NCBI GenBank assembly: GCA_002731825.1
Contig: PCCS01000023.1
Span: forward strand, 1-64,000
DNA length: 64,000 bases
Reading direction: 5' to 3'
DNA from: Myxococcales bacterium
Lineage (GTDB): Bacteria; Myxococcota_A; Bradymonadia; UBA7976; UBA1532
In this document: positions 18,129-26,406 of the stretch, piece after piece
How positions within the stretch are numbered: the stretch's first letter is position 1
Layout of the letters: each line of letters begins with the position of its first letter
Translations under genes and position numbers: made by a program
The notes under the pieces: model-generated
What the model was told of the DNA's origin: nothing
What the model saw: only the letters and a program-made list of their open reading frames with translations
Database searches by the model: none

Positions 18129-19598
18129 TCACCCTCGGATGTGTATGGGTTTACACATAAGCAAGAGGACGAGCAAGTATATCGACCACAGGGGCCACCG
18201 ATTGTCTTCACCAGCCGCTTGGCTACACCCACTGCCCTTGGCTGTCGATGCATGTGTCGCATCTAGGTTCGAGGTTGCATCTGCCTCGGGAGGGGGTCTT
18301 AGACCAGCGTCATCTTGCGGCGTCTCGCCGCCGTCACTCTCAAGCGCTGGCATGGTCGCATCGAGACCGATGCCTGCATCTGAGCGCGTCATGGACAGAC
18401 CAGCATCCGAAATTGGCGTTTCAGCCTCGTCGTAACAAACGTCAGGCCACATCACAAAGTTGGGCTGGCCACAACTCATTTGGTTACCGGGACAGCGTCC
18501 TCTACAGCAGAGGTAGGTGCGATCCTCGTCACCGCAATCTTTCCGATGGCTGGCGTCCTCAACTTGAGCGAGAAGCGGCGTCCAAGTTTGGCCAAAATCA
18601 GTGGACCGACCCAGCGCCCAGGGGCCGCCGGCGTAGGGATTGCCACACGCGTAAATCGTATCTGATGCATCGCGGCGATAGAGGCAGCCGATGGTGGGCT
18701 CTCCAGACTCATCAATGCGCCAAGTTGAGCCAAAATCATCGCTGGACCAGCGACCACCAAGTCGTCCAATGCCAATGACTCTGCCATCGGATCCGTTGAA
18801 CATAATCTGGACATCGGGCTCGTCAAATAGACCCACAGTCTGCCAAATTCGCCCGCCGTCCGCTGTCCTCAAAATTCGGCTGCGCTCCGCCACTTGAACG
18901 ACGGCGAGCATTACATCTACATTGACCGGCGAGATATCGACGTGTCGTATGGAGTCAAAGGGAATCTCTAACTGAGCATCCGTGATGGTCAACTCTCTGA
19001 GTATTTGACCCTCAACATCCCGAACGGATAAGCCACCAGAATGATGGACCAACATGGTCTCGCTATCGCCTGTGACCCATCTGATGGACAGCACTCGACC
19101 AGACGCATGGACCGGAAACGCCTGCCACGTTCGACCCATATCATCGCTCCAAAAAAGCGTCGATTCACCCTCGTCATTTTCCGCTGCAACAACCGTTCGC
19201 TGGCCATTTGGCCTCGGCCATAGACCGACTGCACGCATGTGTGCCAGTGGGTGGTCCACAGCACTGAAATCACAACCACCATCTATAGAACGATGAACGC
19301 CGTAATTGGTCGCGACCAGCCACTGTGATGGATCTTGATCATCAATGACCAAAGCATTGGTTCTGGCGAAGGGATGAATCGCGTCTTCGCAAACCCATTT
19401 ATATTCAAAATTAAGATAGACGAGAATGCCTTGATTGGTGGTCAAGGCATGAATACCGTCGCCAGGCCCTGTAGATGAAGAGAGCGCTATGACCTTGGGG
19501 TCCGGTCCGTGTCCGTAGGCCGATATAGATAAGAATGCAAGCAGAAGCAGGCTGTAGACCGCTCGCGCAAAAACGGTGCGAGCGTGCCTAAGACCCAT
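18129..19598 (-). CDS. Secreted BNR/sialidase-type beta-propeller protein with MYXO-CTERM-like tail
   Basis: Repeated SxDGGxTW-like blades (HRSIDGGCDF, SDDMGRTWQAF, TADGGRIWQTV, SSDDFGSTWRI, STDFGQTWTPL); C-terminus GSGCSQA-N/W-LLVLLLMCKPIHIRG. Confidence 0.8.
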   Translation of the reverse strand: MGLRHARTVFARAVYSLLLLAFLSISAYGHGPDPKVIALSSSTGPGDGIHALTTNQGILVYLNFEYKWVCEDAIHPFARTNALVIDDQDPSQWLVATNYGVHRSIDGGCDFSAVDHPLAHMRAVGLWPRPNGQRTVVAAENDEGESTLFWSDDMGRTWQAFPVHASGRVLSIRWVTGDSETMLVHHSGGLSVRDVEGQILRELTITDAQLEIPFDSIRHVDISPVNVDVMLAVVQVAERSRILRTADGGRIWQTVGLFDEPDVQIMFNGSDGRVIGIGRLGGRWSSDDFGSTWRIDESGEPTIGCLYRRDASDTIYACGNPYAGGPWALGRSTDFGQTWTPLLAQVEDASHRKDCGDEDRTYLCCRGRCPGNQMSCGQPNFVMWPDVCYDEAETPISDAGLSMTRSDAGIGLDATMPALESDGGETPQDDAGLRPPPEADATSNLDATHASTAKGSGCSQAAGEDNRWPLWSIYLLVLLLMCKPIHIRG

Positions 19599-19603
19599 CG
19601 ACC

Positions 19604-21766
19604 TTACAGCTCCGTAATGGTCAACCGGTAGGGGGCAGTCGCGCCGTCATACCCGTAAATGTAGACCATTTGGGGGCCATCCCATTCGAAGACTTCGTTG
19701 TCGTCACTGGATTGCGGTCCGAGGGGGGCACCATCTCGACCAACCATGGGTTGGCCATCTCGGAATAAGACAACGTCGAGGTCGCCCGTCGCATGGCTGA
19801 ATTCGAGCTGAAATTGCCACGGCCCTTGCACATCGATGAAATAGAAATCACCTCGACGTCCGCAGACGCCCCCTCTAATGCGCTCAGCACCGATCTGACT
19901 CGCTTGTTGAGGTGTGTCGTTCGGCTCCAGGTCTTCGTCGGCACCATCGGGACAGTTTGATGGCAGGGTTGGGCGAATCGTAGCAGGGCCTGGGTTACTC
20001 CAATCAGCTTGGGGGTCTTGAGCGATCTCCACATAGGGAAGATGGTCTCCACCGCGCGTCCTCTGAGTCGCGATGACCCGCATGTCCGAGCGCCTTACGA
20101 CAAACGCAGATGGTAGGTGGTCGATCAATGACGTGTCCATGAGACGAAAATCAAATTGGCTATTTAATTCACCAACGCGAACACCACTTTGTTGAGGCGT
20201 CGCCTCTCTGAGCAAGGTCTGAGTGTCTGCTAATCCAATGGGTGCACCGACAGCCGATTGCGCTCCGACAAAAACGATACGCCCACCAGCCGCCTCAATT
20301 TGAGGGGACAGAGCGTCAACATAGGCCACGTATTCATAGAGCCAAGGAATCCATTCTGGTACGACCACAAAAACGACTGTCTCGACATCCTGCCAATCAT
20401 CACCGCAAAAAATATCAAGGGCGCCGAAGCTGTTCATCTGTTGACCCGCTTCACTGGCATTGGACCAGCTGAAGGGGGGTAAGACCTGGCCAACCCCGAT
20501 CTGGCTTGTCCACTGGGGATATGTGCAGGCGCCCATTTGAGGCATGGTCGGATCGATGACGCTCGCCATGGTATCGCCGACAGGGTCGATATAATTGGCC
20601 GTGCCTTCAAAGGCATTCACGTACCAGAGTTGTCCTTGGGGACTGATAGTCAGGCCCATGACACCTGGTTTCCCGGTGACCAGTCGATCGATTTCTTGAC
20701 CGTTAAAATCATAGGCAACGATGTCGCCCGTTTGGGGAAATGAGACGAAAATGTGCTCGTCGGTGACTGCGAAGCCTGATGGTGTGTCCAGTCCATCGAT
20801 AAGAACCCGATGGGAAACGCCCGTGATTTGGTTAAACAGCTCCAACGGTTCATTGATGGCAATTAAGTTACCGGCCGGCGCGCCTGTCGTAAGGTCGGCC
20901 ACTCGTATCGCACCCGCCCCTGTGTCCACGTAATACAGGTCTGTGCCAATCAATTCCAAATGAGAGGGTACATCAGGGACGCGGGTGAATGTGAGCTCTG
21001 GATAGCGTGATACGCGTCCATCGGAGTGATCGTCACCACCCGGGACGTGAGGTTGCTGAAAGTCATAGCGAACAATATGTCCATTGGCCCCATCGGCCAC
21101 GAAAAATGCGTTCCCGTCTTCATGTGCAATGCCCATACACATCGGACTCTGATGCAGCATATCTAAATGGCTTCCGTTCAAGCCGCCTGGTCTTTGGGTC
21201 TGGTTGACGCTGCAGTGGATCATCAGGTCCGTTGACCAGAGAACCGGGCCCATAAAATCATTTGGAAAGGCAAAACCATCCATCCCGTTCCGACTTTCCT
21301 GACAGGTCCCAAAACTCCTCTGGTTGCCAAAGGCAATGCTCGATACTTCTTCCATAAAGTGGCTGGCTGCCATGTCTCGCATTCGGTCGATCCGCTGGTC
21401 TGGCGTGCCCGCACCAAATAGAACCACGTTGCCATCCCAATCCCGGTCAACAATCCAGAGCTGATCCGGTCCATCTGGATTGAACTCGAGATCGCGCGGA
21501 TGGGAGAGTCCATCACTGCGGCGGGCTGCGGTAATGAGCTGCCGCTCAGCCGAACGGCCAAACTGGGCAACTTTGGCCGGCTCCTGTGGACTGGAGGCAT
21601 CGGGCGTTTGTGGCTCATTTGTCTGCGGTCCGGAGCCACCATCGGTCTGAGGCGGGTCAAAGCCGTCCTCGCCGAGGACAACAACCACAGTGCTTTGAGA
21701 ATCAGATTCGTCACAGCCGGCTAAGGCGATGAGCGCAAAAAGAACGCCTGAAATAATTTTTTTCAT
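19604..21766 (-). CDS. Lipoprotein with NHL/SMP30-like beta-propeller and C-terminal PPC-like domain
   Basis: MKKIISGVLFALIALAGCDESDS lipobox; propeller-like LSHPRDLEFNPDGPDQLWIVDR, GFAVTDEHIFVSFPQTGDIVAYD; C-terminal DEDLEPNDTPQQASQI...DFYFIDV. Confidence 0.75.
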   Translation of the reverse strand: MKKIISGVLFALIALAGCDESDSQSTVVVVLGEDGFDPPQTDGGSGPQTNEPQTPDASSPQEPAKVAQFGRSAERQLITAARRSDGLSHPRDLEFNPDGPDQLWIVDRDWDGNVVLFGAGTPDQRIDRMRDMAASHFMEEVSSIAFGNQRSFGTCQESRNGMDGFAFPNDFMGPVLWSTDLMIHCSVNQTQRPGGLNGSHLDMLHQSPMCMGIAHEDGNAFFVADGANGHIVRYDFQQPHVPGGDDHSDGRVSRYPELTFTRVPDVPSHLELIGTDLYYVDTGAGAIRVADLTTGAPAGNLIAINEPLELFNQITGVSHRVLIDGLDTPSGFAVTDEHIFVSFPQTGDIVAYDFNGQEIDRLVTGKPGVMGLTISPQGQLWYVNAFEGTANYIDPVGDTMASVIDPTMPQMGACTYPQWTSQIGVGQVLPPFSWSNASEAGQQMNSFGALDIFCGDDWQDVETVVFVVVPEWIPWLYEYVAYVDALSPQIEAAGGRIVFVGAQSAVGAPIGLADTQTLLREATPQQSGVRVGELNSQFDFRLMDTSLIDHLPSAFVVRRSDMRVIATQRTRGGDHLPYVEIAQDPQADWSNPGPATIRPTLPSNCPDGADEDLEPNDTPQQASQIGAERIRGGVCGRRGDFYFIDVQGPWQFQLEFSHATGDLDVVLFRDGQPMVGRDGAPLGPQSSDDNEVFEWDGPQMVYIYGYDGATAPYRLTITEL

Positions 21767-22105
21767 ATTTGTAAGTCCAATCAATGGCGACCGTGAGACG
21801 AGGCAGCCCAGTAGTCAATGATACGTACGTATGATGTACACGTCTGTGTTGATCAAAATTATTAAACTGTAGCCGGGACACACTTACCCGAAATCAGCCA
21901 GCTTAGCGAGTGATAAGCATCGGGCAAACGCACTTTGCTTTGCGCCCTGCAAACCCGATAGGAGCGAGCCCATAAGGGGCAAAATATGGTCAAAGCGAGA
22001 AACGACAAAAAAAGAATTCAGCAAATGTCCGCAACAACATTCGAAAATCGCCGAGTGCCCTGAGTGAAGCAGATCCAAAATGGTTATTTTAAGGAGTGAT
22101 TTCAG

Positions 22106-22783
22106 ATGACTTTACACGTGTCGTATACCACCAGTGCGCAACACGGTCTCAAGAGAACACCGTCGCATCGACCACAGATACGAGCACTCGACTCAGATCG
22201 AACGCTTAAGGAGACGACCTTCGGCTTACGGCAACTTGAGCCCCTGACTGCCAAGCAGCTAAAAGATGTCGAGTTTGCCTGCACCGGTCCTGAAAAACGC
22301 TGGTATCTAGCTCATCAGTGGTGGCGACTTTTCTGGCACAGCCAAGAACGGCTCGATGGGGAAACGATGCTCGCGAAGATCTATCGGAGGGGACATCCTC
22401 GCTACGCGACATATAAGCGATTTTCTGGTGCAGAAATACTCCTGTCATGGCTTTGCACCTCAGGCATTAATCCGGACCGAGTTCAACTCTCAGAATTAGA
22501 ATTTTTTATCACTCGGATCTACCCTTCGCATCCAGATTTTTTCGAATCAAATACGGTTGCCGACTTAGTCGAGTTTAGCTGCGTATGCGAGTTCCTCAAG
22601 GGGACCGGTGCTGTCTACGGCCACCACTTCGAAGGTCTCTTTGGAGAAGTGACCGTCACTAAAGTGCTTGAACGCCGTGCAGCAATCCGTGCCGTCTCTA
22701 CGGCGAAAAATCATCAGGGGTCGACCGACACAGCGACTCAGACGAAGGATAGATCGCAGTCTACAGCCATACCCGAAGACTGA
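22106..22783 (+). CDS. Hypothetical protein (orphan, 225 aa)
   Basis: ATG with AAGGAG at 22091; codon-consistent ORF in its own intergenic space; no family recognised. Confidence 0.6.
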   Translation: MTLHVSYTTSAQHGLKRTPSHRPQIRALDSDRTLKETTFGLRQLEPLTAKQLKDVEFACTGPEKRWYLAHQWWRLFWHSQERLDGETMLAKIYRRGHPRYATYKRFSGAEILLSWLCTSGINPDRVQLSELEFFITRIYPSHPDFFESNTVADLVEFSCVCEFLKGTGAVYGHHFEGLFGEVTVTKVLERRAAIRAVSTAKNHQGSTDTATQTKDRSQSTAIPED

Positions 22784-22851
22784 TCGCCCATCAGCCGTTT
22801 GCCACAAGACGGTTGAATTGAAAATCCACCGCCGAGGTTTGTGGCGAAAAC

Positions 22852-22871
22852 TGGCCCTGGATCCAGGGCCA
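22852..22871. repeat. Perfect 20-bp palindrome TGGCCCTGGATCCAGGGCCA
   Basis: Read directly; lies between the orphan gene and the 23177 gene. Confidence 0.85.
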
Positions 22872-23031
22872 TGTCACATCGTTCTGCCATGGGATTCTCA
22901 GCCCTTGGTGATGACCCCGTCGATCTAACATTTGTTGAGATGCAGGACGACTCAACCGCCACGCATCTGTCAAAGATCCCGTCTATCAAGCGTCTTCTGT
23001 CTAAATTTTGTTCGAAATCCAGCGACAAAGC

Positions 23032-23060
23032 TTGACAAAACCTTCCGAATGGTAGATATG
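23032..23060 (+). promoter_or_regulatory. Candidate promoter: TTGACA then TGGTAGATATG
   Basis: TTGACA at 23032-23037; TGGTAGATAT box at 23050-23059, 118 nt upstream of ATG 23177; same 10-mer as other loci in the window. Confidence 0.5.
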
Positions 23061-23176
23061 CGCTACGGAGTTGATCCAAACTGGGATAATCAGACCAAAC
23101 GCAAGGTCATTTTGGACGATTCAATTTGACACTGAGAACGCGTCAGGTAACCGATAACTTTAAAAAGGAGACAAGT

Positions 23177-26116
23177 ATGCAAAGGTCCAGCGTACTTTTA
23201 CTGATCATTTGCTGTGCATTCATCGGCTGTGGAGAAGATGATAAGGAGTCAAACGTCGTCAACTTCCCAGGTGATCCAACAACGATCACCGACGCGGGTG
23301 CAGGCACAGACATCGGATTCATCGCCGAGCCGACACCTGGTTCAGCGGGGCGCTTTACTCGGCAGACCATCGACGCAAACGCCAATGGCCCCGCATTCGC
23401 AGAAGTGGCTGATGTCAACGGCGATGGCAAACTTGATCTGATTATTTCGGAGTTCGGCCAGGTCGGTGGAAACACCGTGGAGCCGGGTGGGATTGCCATT
23501 TACCTCCAGGGTGATTCAATCGACGAGTGGCAGCGACAAATGGTCACGAGCGACAACGAGCCCCTGTATTGGCCAAACTCCGTGCATGTAGACGATATTG
23601 ATGGTGATGGTGATATGGATTTGACGGTCGGAACGGGCTTTCTCATCTGTGAAATTCTCAGTCGAGTTGATGAGACAGGACAGATGCTCCCGCCCGCCCC
23701 TTGCGGAGGCCTTTTCTGGTTTGAGCAAACACCAAACGGCTGGGTCAAACATGACATCGTCAGCGAGGGCAGTGAACTCTTCTATCACCATGGGTTGTTG
23801 GCCGACATCGACAATGACGGCATCCTCGATATGGTCACCGTCGGCGAACGCCGCTATCTCGGTGCAGACGGGCGCCCAGTCGATGACGCGCAGGCAAAAT
23901 GGTTCAAAGGTGTGCCCACTGCCGAGCGATTTGAGACAACACCACGTGCCATTGGACCAGGTATGGGCAGTCTTGCTGAACTCAATGATATCGATGGCGA
24001 TGGTGATCTAGACCTGATCAGTGCCGAATACTTTGCCTCTTTCGACCAAAAATCTTTCGCATGGTACGAAAATGTTGCGGCCCCCGATGCAAATAACGCA
24101 ACGGGAACATGGGTCCGTCATGTCATCGACGATTCTGTTGGCCCAGCCATTCAAATGACTATGGTTCCCAACTTCTATGGTGATGGTCGCACAATTGCAA
24201 TCGGCTCAAATCACACGCAGACCACAGGAGACAACCCGCAACCTTGGGAATCTGCGATCTTCGCCTATGAGCCGGCAGCTGATCCCCGCCAGCCTTGGAC
24301 ACGCACACAGCTCTCTGAAAACATCGTGTCTGTACCCAGGGCAAACCAAGCTGCCCCCGGTATCTTTGATGCCGGCGATGTCGACGGAGACGGAGACATG
24401 GATCTGCTGGTCTCTGGCGACGGAGACAGCCGAGTGTTTTTACTCGCCCAAGACGAAAACCAAGGTTTCACCACCTGGGTCTTAGATGAGAACTTGCCTC
24501 AAGCAGGCGCGATGAAGATCGTCGACTTAGACAACGACGGCACCAACGAACTCATTGTCACCAGCTTCGATAACAACGTTTTGTACATGTACCGAAATAA
24601 CGTTGAAGGTCCACATCCTCTGGGTGTCGCAACTCAACCGTCATGGGGCACGTCTGAGGGCGGTTCAATTCGGGTCAATTACGATGGAAGTGCGACTGGC
24701 CAATTGGTGGTTGCACTGTTCACCTCATGGCCTCCAGCGGGCCCTCCGAGCGGCTTCAAAATGATTCAAGATCCGAGCTATCCGGTAGTGGCCGAATTCC
24801 CATCTGTGGAACCAGGTGATTACGTGGCCCTTGCTTTCATAGATGTCGATGGGTCTGGACCCATGGGTCCAAATGAAGGTGACGTACAAGTCCAGGCAGA
24901 TGTCAGTTTCCCGACATCCGGTCCAATTGACTTATACTTACGCGGAGACGGCGGCGATGGCCCACAGCCCAATCCCGGAAATCGGTTGCGCGTCACCTAC
25001 GGCGGTAATGAGGTTGGCCCCTTGGTCGTCGCCATGTTCAGCTCATGGCCTCCAATGGGTCCACCAAGCGCATTCGAACAATTCCCTGCACCCACCTACC
25101 CAGTTGATGTTGAGTTTCCGACGCTTGCGCCTGGCGAGTACACAGCAATGGTGTTCATCGATGTCGACGGATCAGGAATCATGGCGGCAAATGCCGAGGA
25201 TGTTCAAGCTCGAGAAACTGTGAATTTTCCCGCCGATCAAACGATTACCATCGACCTCGGTGGCTCAGCTGAAGGACAAGGATTTGAAACCGTTCGCACC
25301 GAAATCATGAGAAACGGTCGCCTCACACCGCTGGTCGCCTATGTACCAAACGACGGAAACAACTTACCAATGGTCGTCTTTACACCCGGCTTTCAACTTG
25401 AATCGGCCGGCTATGCACCGCTCTGTGAAGCGTTCGCTCAAAACGGATATGTCGTCGCTCGACTGGACCCGCCAGGCACGATTTTCGACGTGAACCACAT
25501 CGAGATGGGTGCTGACGTCCGCATGGGCATCAACTGGCTGCTCAACCAGAGTCCGTTCGCCGATCGAATCGACGGGACACGCGTCGGCACGATGGGACAC
25601 AGTCTTGGTGGTAAGCTTGCCATTATGAACGCCATCGAGGATCCACGAGTACAGGCTGTTTTCGCAATCGACCCGGTCGACGGTGACCCAAGTCCATTTC
25701 CCGATCCGGCGACGCGCCCAGATCTGGTTCCTGGACCCATCGACGGTCTCACAGCTCCACTGGGTTTGATCGGTGAGACGACAAATGCAACCAGCAGCAA
25801 TGCCTTCGCACCGGCATGTGCGCCGGCAGAAGAAAACTTTCAGACATTCTTCGAGAGTGCAACGGCCAGTGATTGGGTTGTCGAATGGAACATCGTCGGT
25901 GCAGACCACATGGACTTTGTGTACAACTGCCCAGAGGGACTCTTCTCACCATGCGAATTATGCGACGACGGTCCATTGGATGCCGCTCGTGTTCGAGAGA
26001 TCACTCTCGATTTGGCACTGGCCTTCTTCGGTCTGCATTTCAACGGTGAAGCCGACATGAACTCTCAGCTGACAGGTAACAATGTGCCTCCAGAGGTCGA
26101 GGTTCGACAACGCTAG
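23177..26116 (+). CDS. Lipoprotein: FG-GAP/VCBS repeats + two transthyretin-like repeats + C-terminal alpha/beta hydrolase
   Basis: ATG after AAGGAG; lipobox CAFIGCGE; DVNGDGKLDLI, DIDGDGDMDLTV FG-GAP motifs; duplicated VVAxFxSWPPxGPPSxF...FIDVDGSG; GTMGHSLGGKLAIMNAI nucleophile elbow. Confidence 0.85.
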   Translation: MQRSSVLLLIICCAFIGCGEDDKESNVVNFPGDPTTITDAGAGTDIGFIAEPTPGSAGRFTRQTIDANANGPAFAEVADVNGDGKLDLIISEFGQVGGNTVEPGGIAIYLQGDSIDEWQRQMVTSDNEPLYWPNSVHVDDIDGDGDMDLTVGTGFLICEILSRVDETGQMLPPAPCGGLFWFEQTPNGWVKHDIVSEGSELFYHHGLLADIDNDGILDMVTVGERRYLGADGRPVDDAQAKWFKGVPTAERFETTPRAIGPGMGSLAELNDIDGDGDLDLISAEYFASFDQKSFAWYENVAAPDANNATGTWVRHVIDDSVGPAIQMTMVPNFYGDGRTIAIGSNHTQTTGDNPQPWESAIFAYEPAADPRQPWTRTQLSENIVSVPRANQAAPGIFDAGDVDGDGDMDLLVSGDGDSRVFLLAQDENQGFTTWVLDENLPQAGAMKIVDLDNDGTNELIVTSFDNNVLYMYRNNVEGPHPLGVATQPSWGTSEGGSIRVNYDGSATGQLVVALFTSWPPAGPPSGFKMIQDPSYPVVAEFPSVEPGDYVALAFIDVDGSGPMGPNEGDVQVQADVSFPTSGPIDLYLRGDGGDGPQPNPGNRLRVTYGGNEVGPLVVAMFSSWPPMGPPSAFEQFPAPTYPVDVEFPTLAPGEYTAMVFIDVDGSGIMAANAEDVQARETVNFPADQTITIDLGGSAEGQGFETVRTEIMRNGRLTPLVAYVPNDGNNLPMVVFTPGFQLESAGYAPLCEAFAQNGYVVARLDPPGTIFDVNHIEMGADVRMGINWLLNQSPFADRIDGTRVGTMGHSLGGKLAIMNAIEDPRVQAVFAIDPVDGDPSPFPDPATRPDLVPGPIDGLTAPLGLIGETTNATSSNAFAPACAPAEENFQTFFESATASDWVVEWNIVGADHMDFVYNCPEGLFSPCELCDDGPLDAARVREITLDLALAFFGLHFNGEADMNSQLTGNNVPPEVEVRQR

Positions 26117-26156
26117 GCTGGGGCAGACCATCCATTAGTGCCACTTCGGGCTGAAT

Positions 26157-26182
26157 CGGCTCTGTCTCTCGGGACAGGGCCG
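26157..26182 (+). terminator. Possible hairpin terminator after the hydrolase gene
   Basis: CGGCTCTGTC-TCTCGG-GACAGGGCCG (one G-U pair) followed by GTTTCAT; weak U tract. Confidence 0.4.
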
Positions 26183-26406
26183 GTTTCATATTGCCAGCCA
26201 ACGCTCCGCAGGCTCCGCAGGCTCCGCAAAAGCCCCCAAGCCCCACCCCCTCTGACGCGGATTTTCAGCGTTCATAGCTCCATCAACACTGAAACCTGCT
26301 CAAGTTTGTACGCATCTGCCTGCCTATTGGACATTGCAAGGTACGACCGCTTGCACCATTGTGTATACGGCATCTTCATCAAGCAGATTGAGTAAAGGGC
26401 AGCAAC

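Noticed and set aside
21821-21832. 12-bp palindrome ATACGTACGTAT upstream of the propeller lipoprotein
   Set aside because: Short, arms do not extend, no second copy noticed; insufficient to call an operator.
21900-21990. Possible GEMM/cyclic-di-GMP-like riboswitch (GGGCAAAC...GCAAA...)
   Set aside because: Lacks the GACGCAAAGCC block and the expected helices; fragments only.
26205-26233. Tandem 9-mer (CTCCGCAGG)x2 + CTCCGCAAA
   Set aside because: Too short and isolated for a meaningful repeat element; possible slippage product only.
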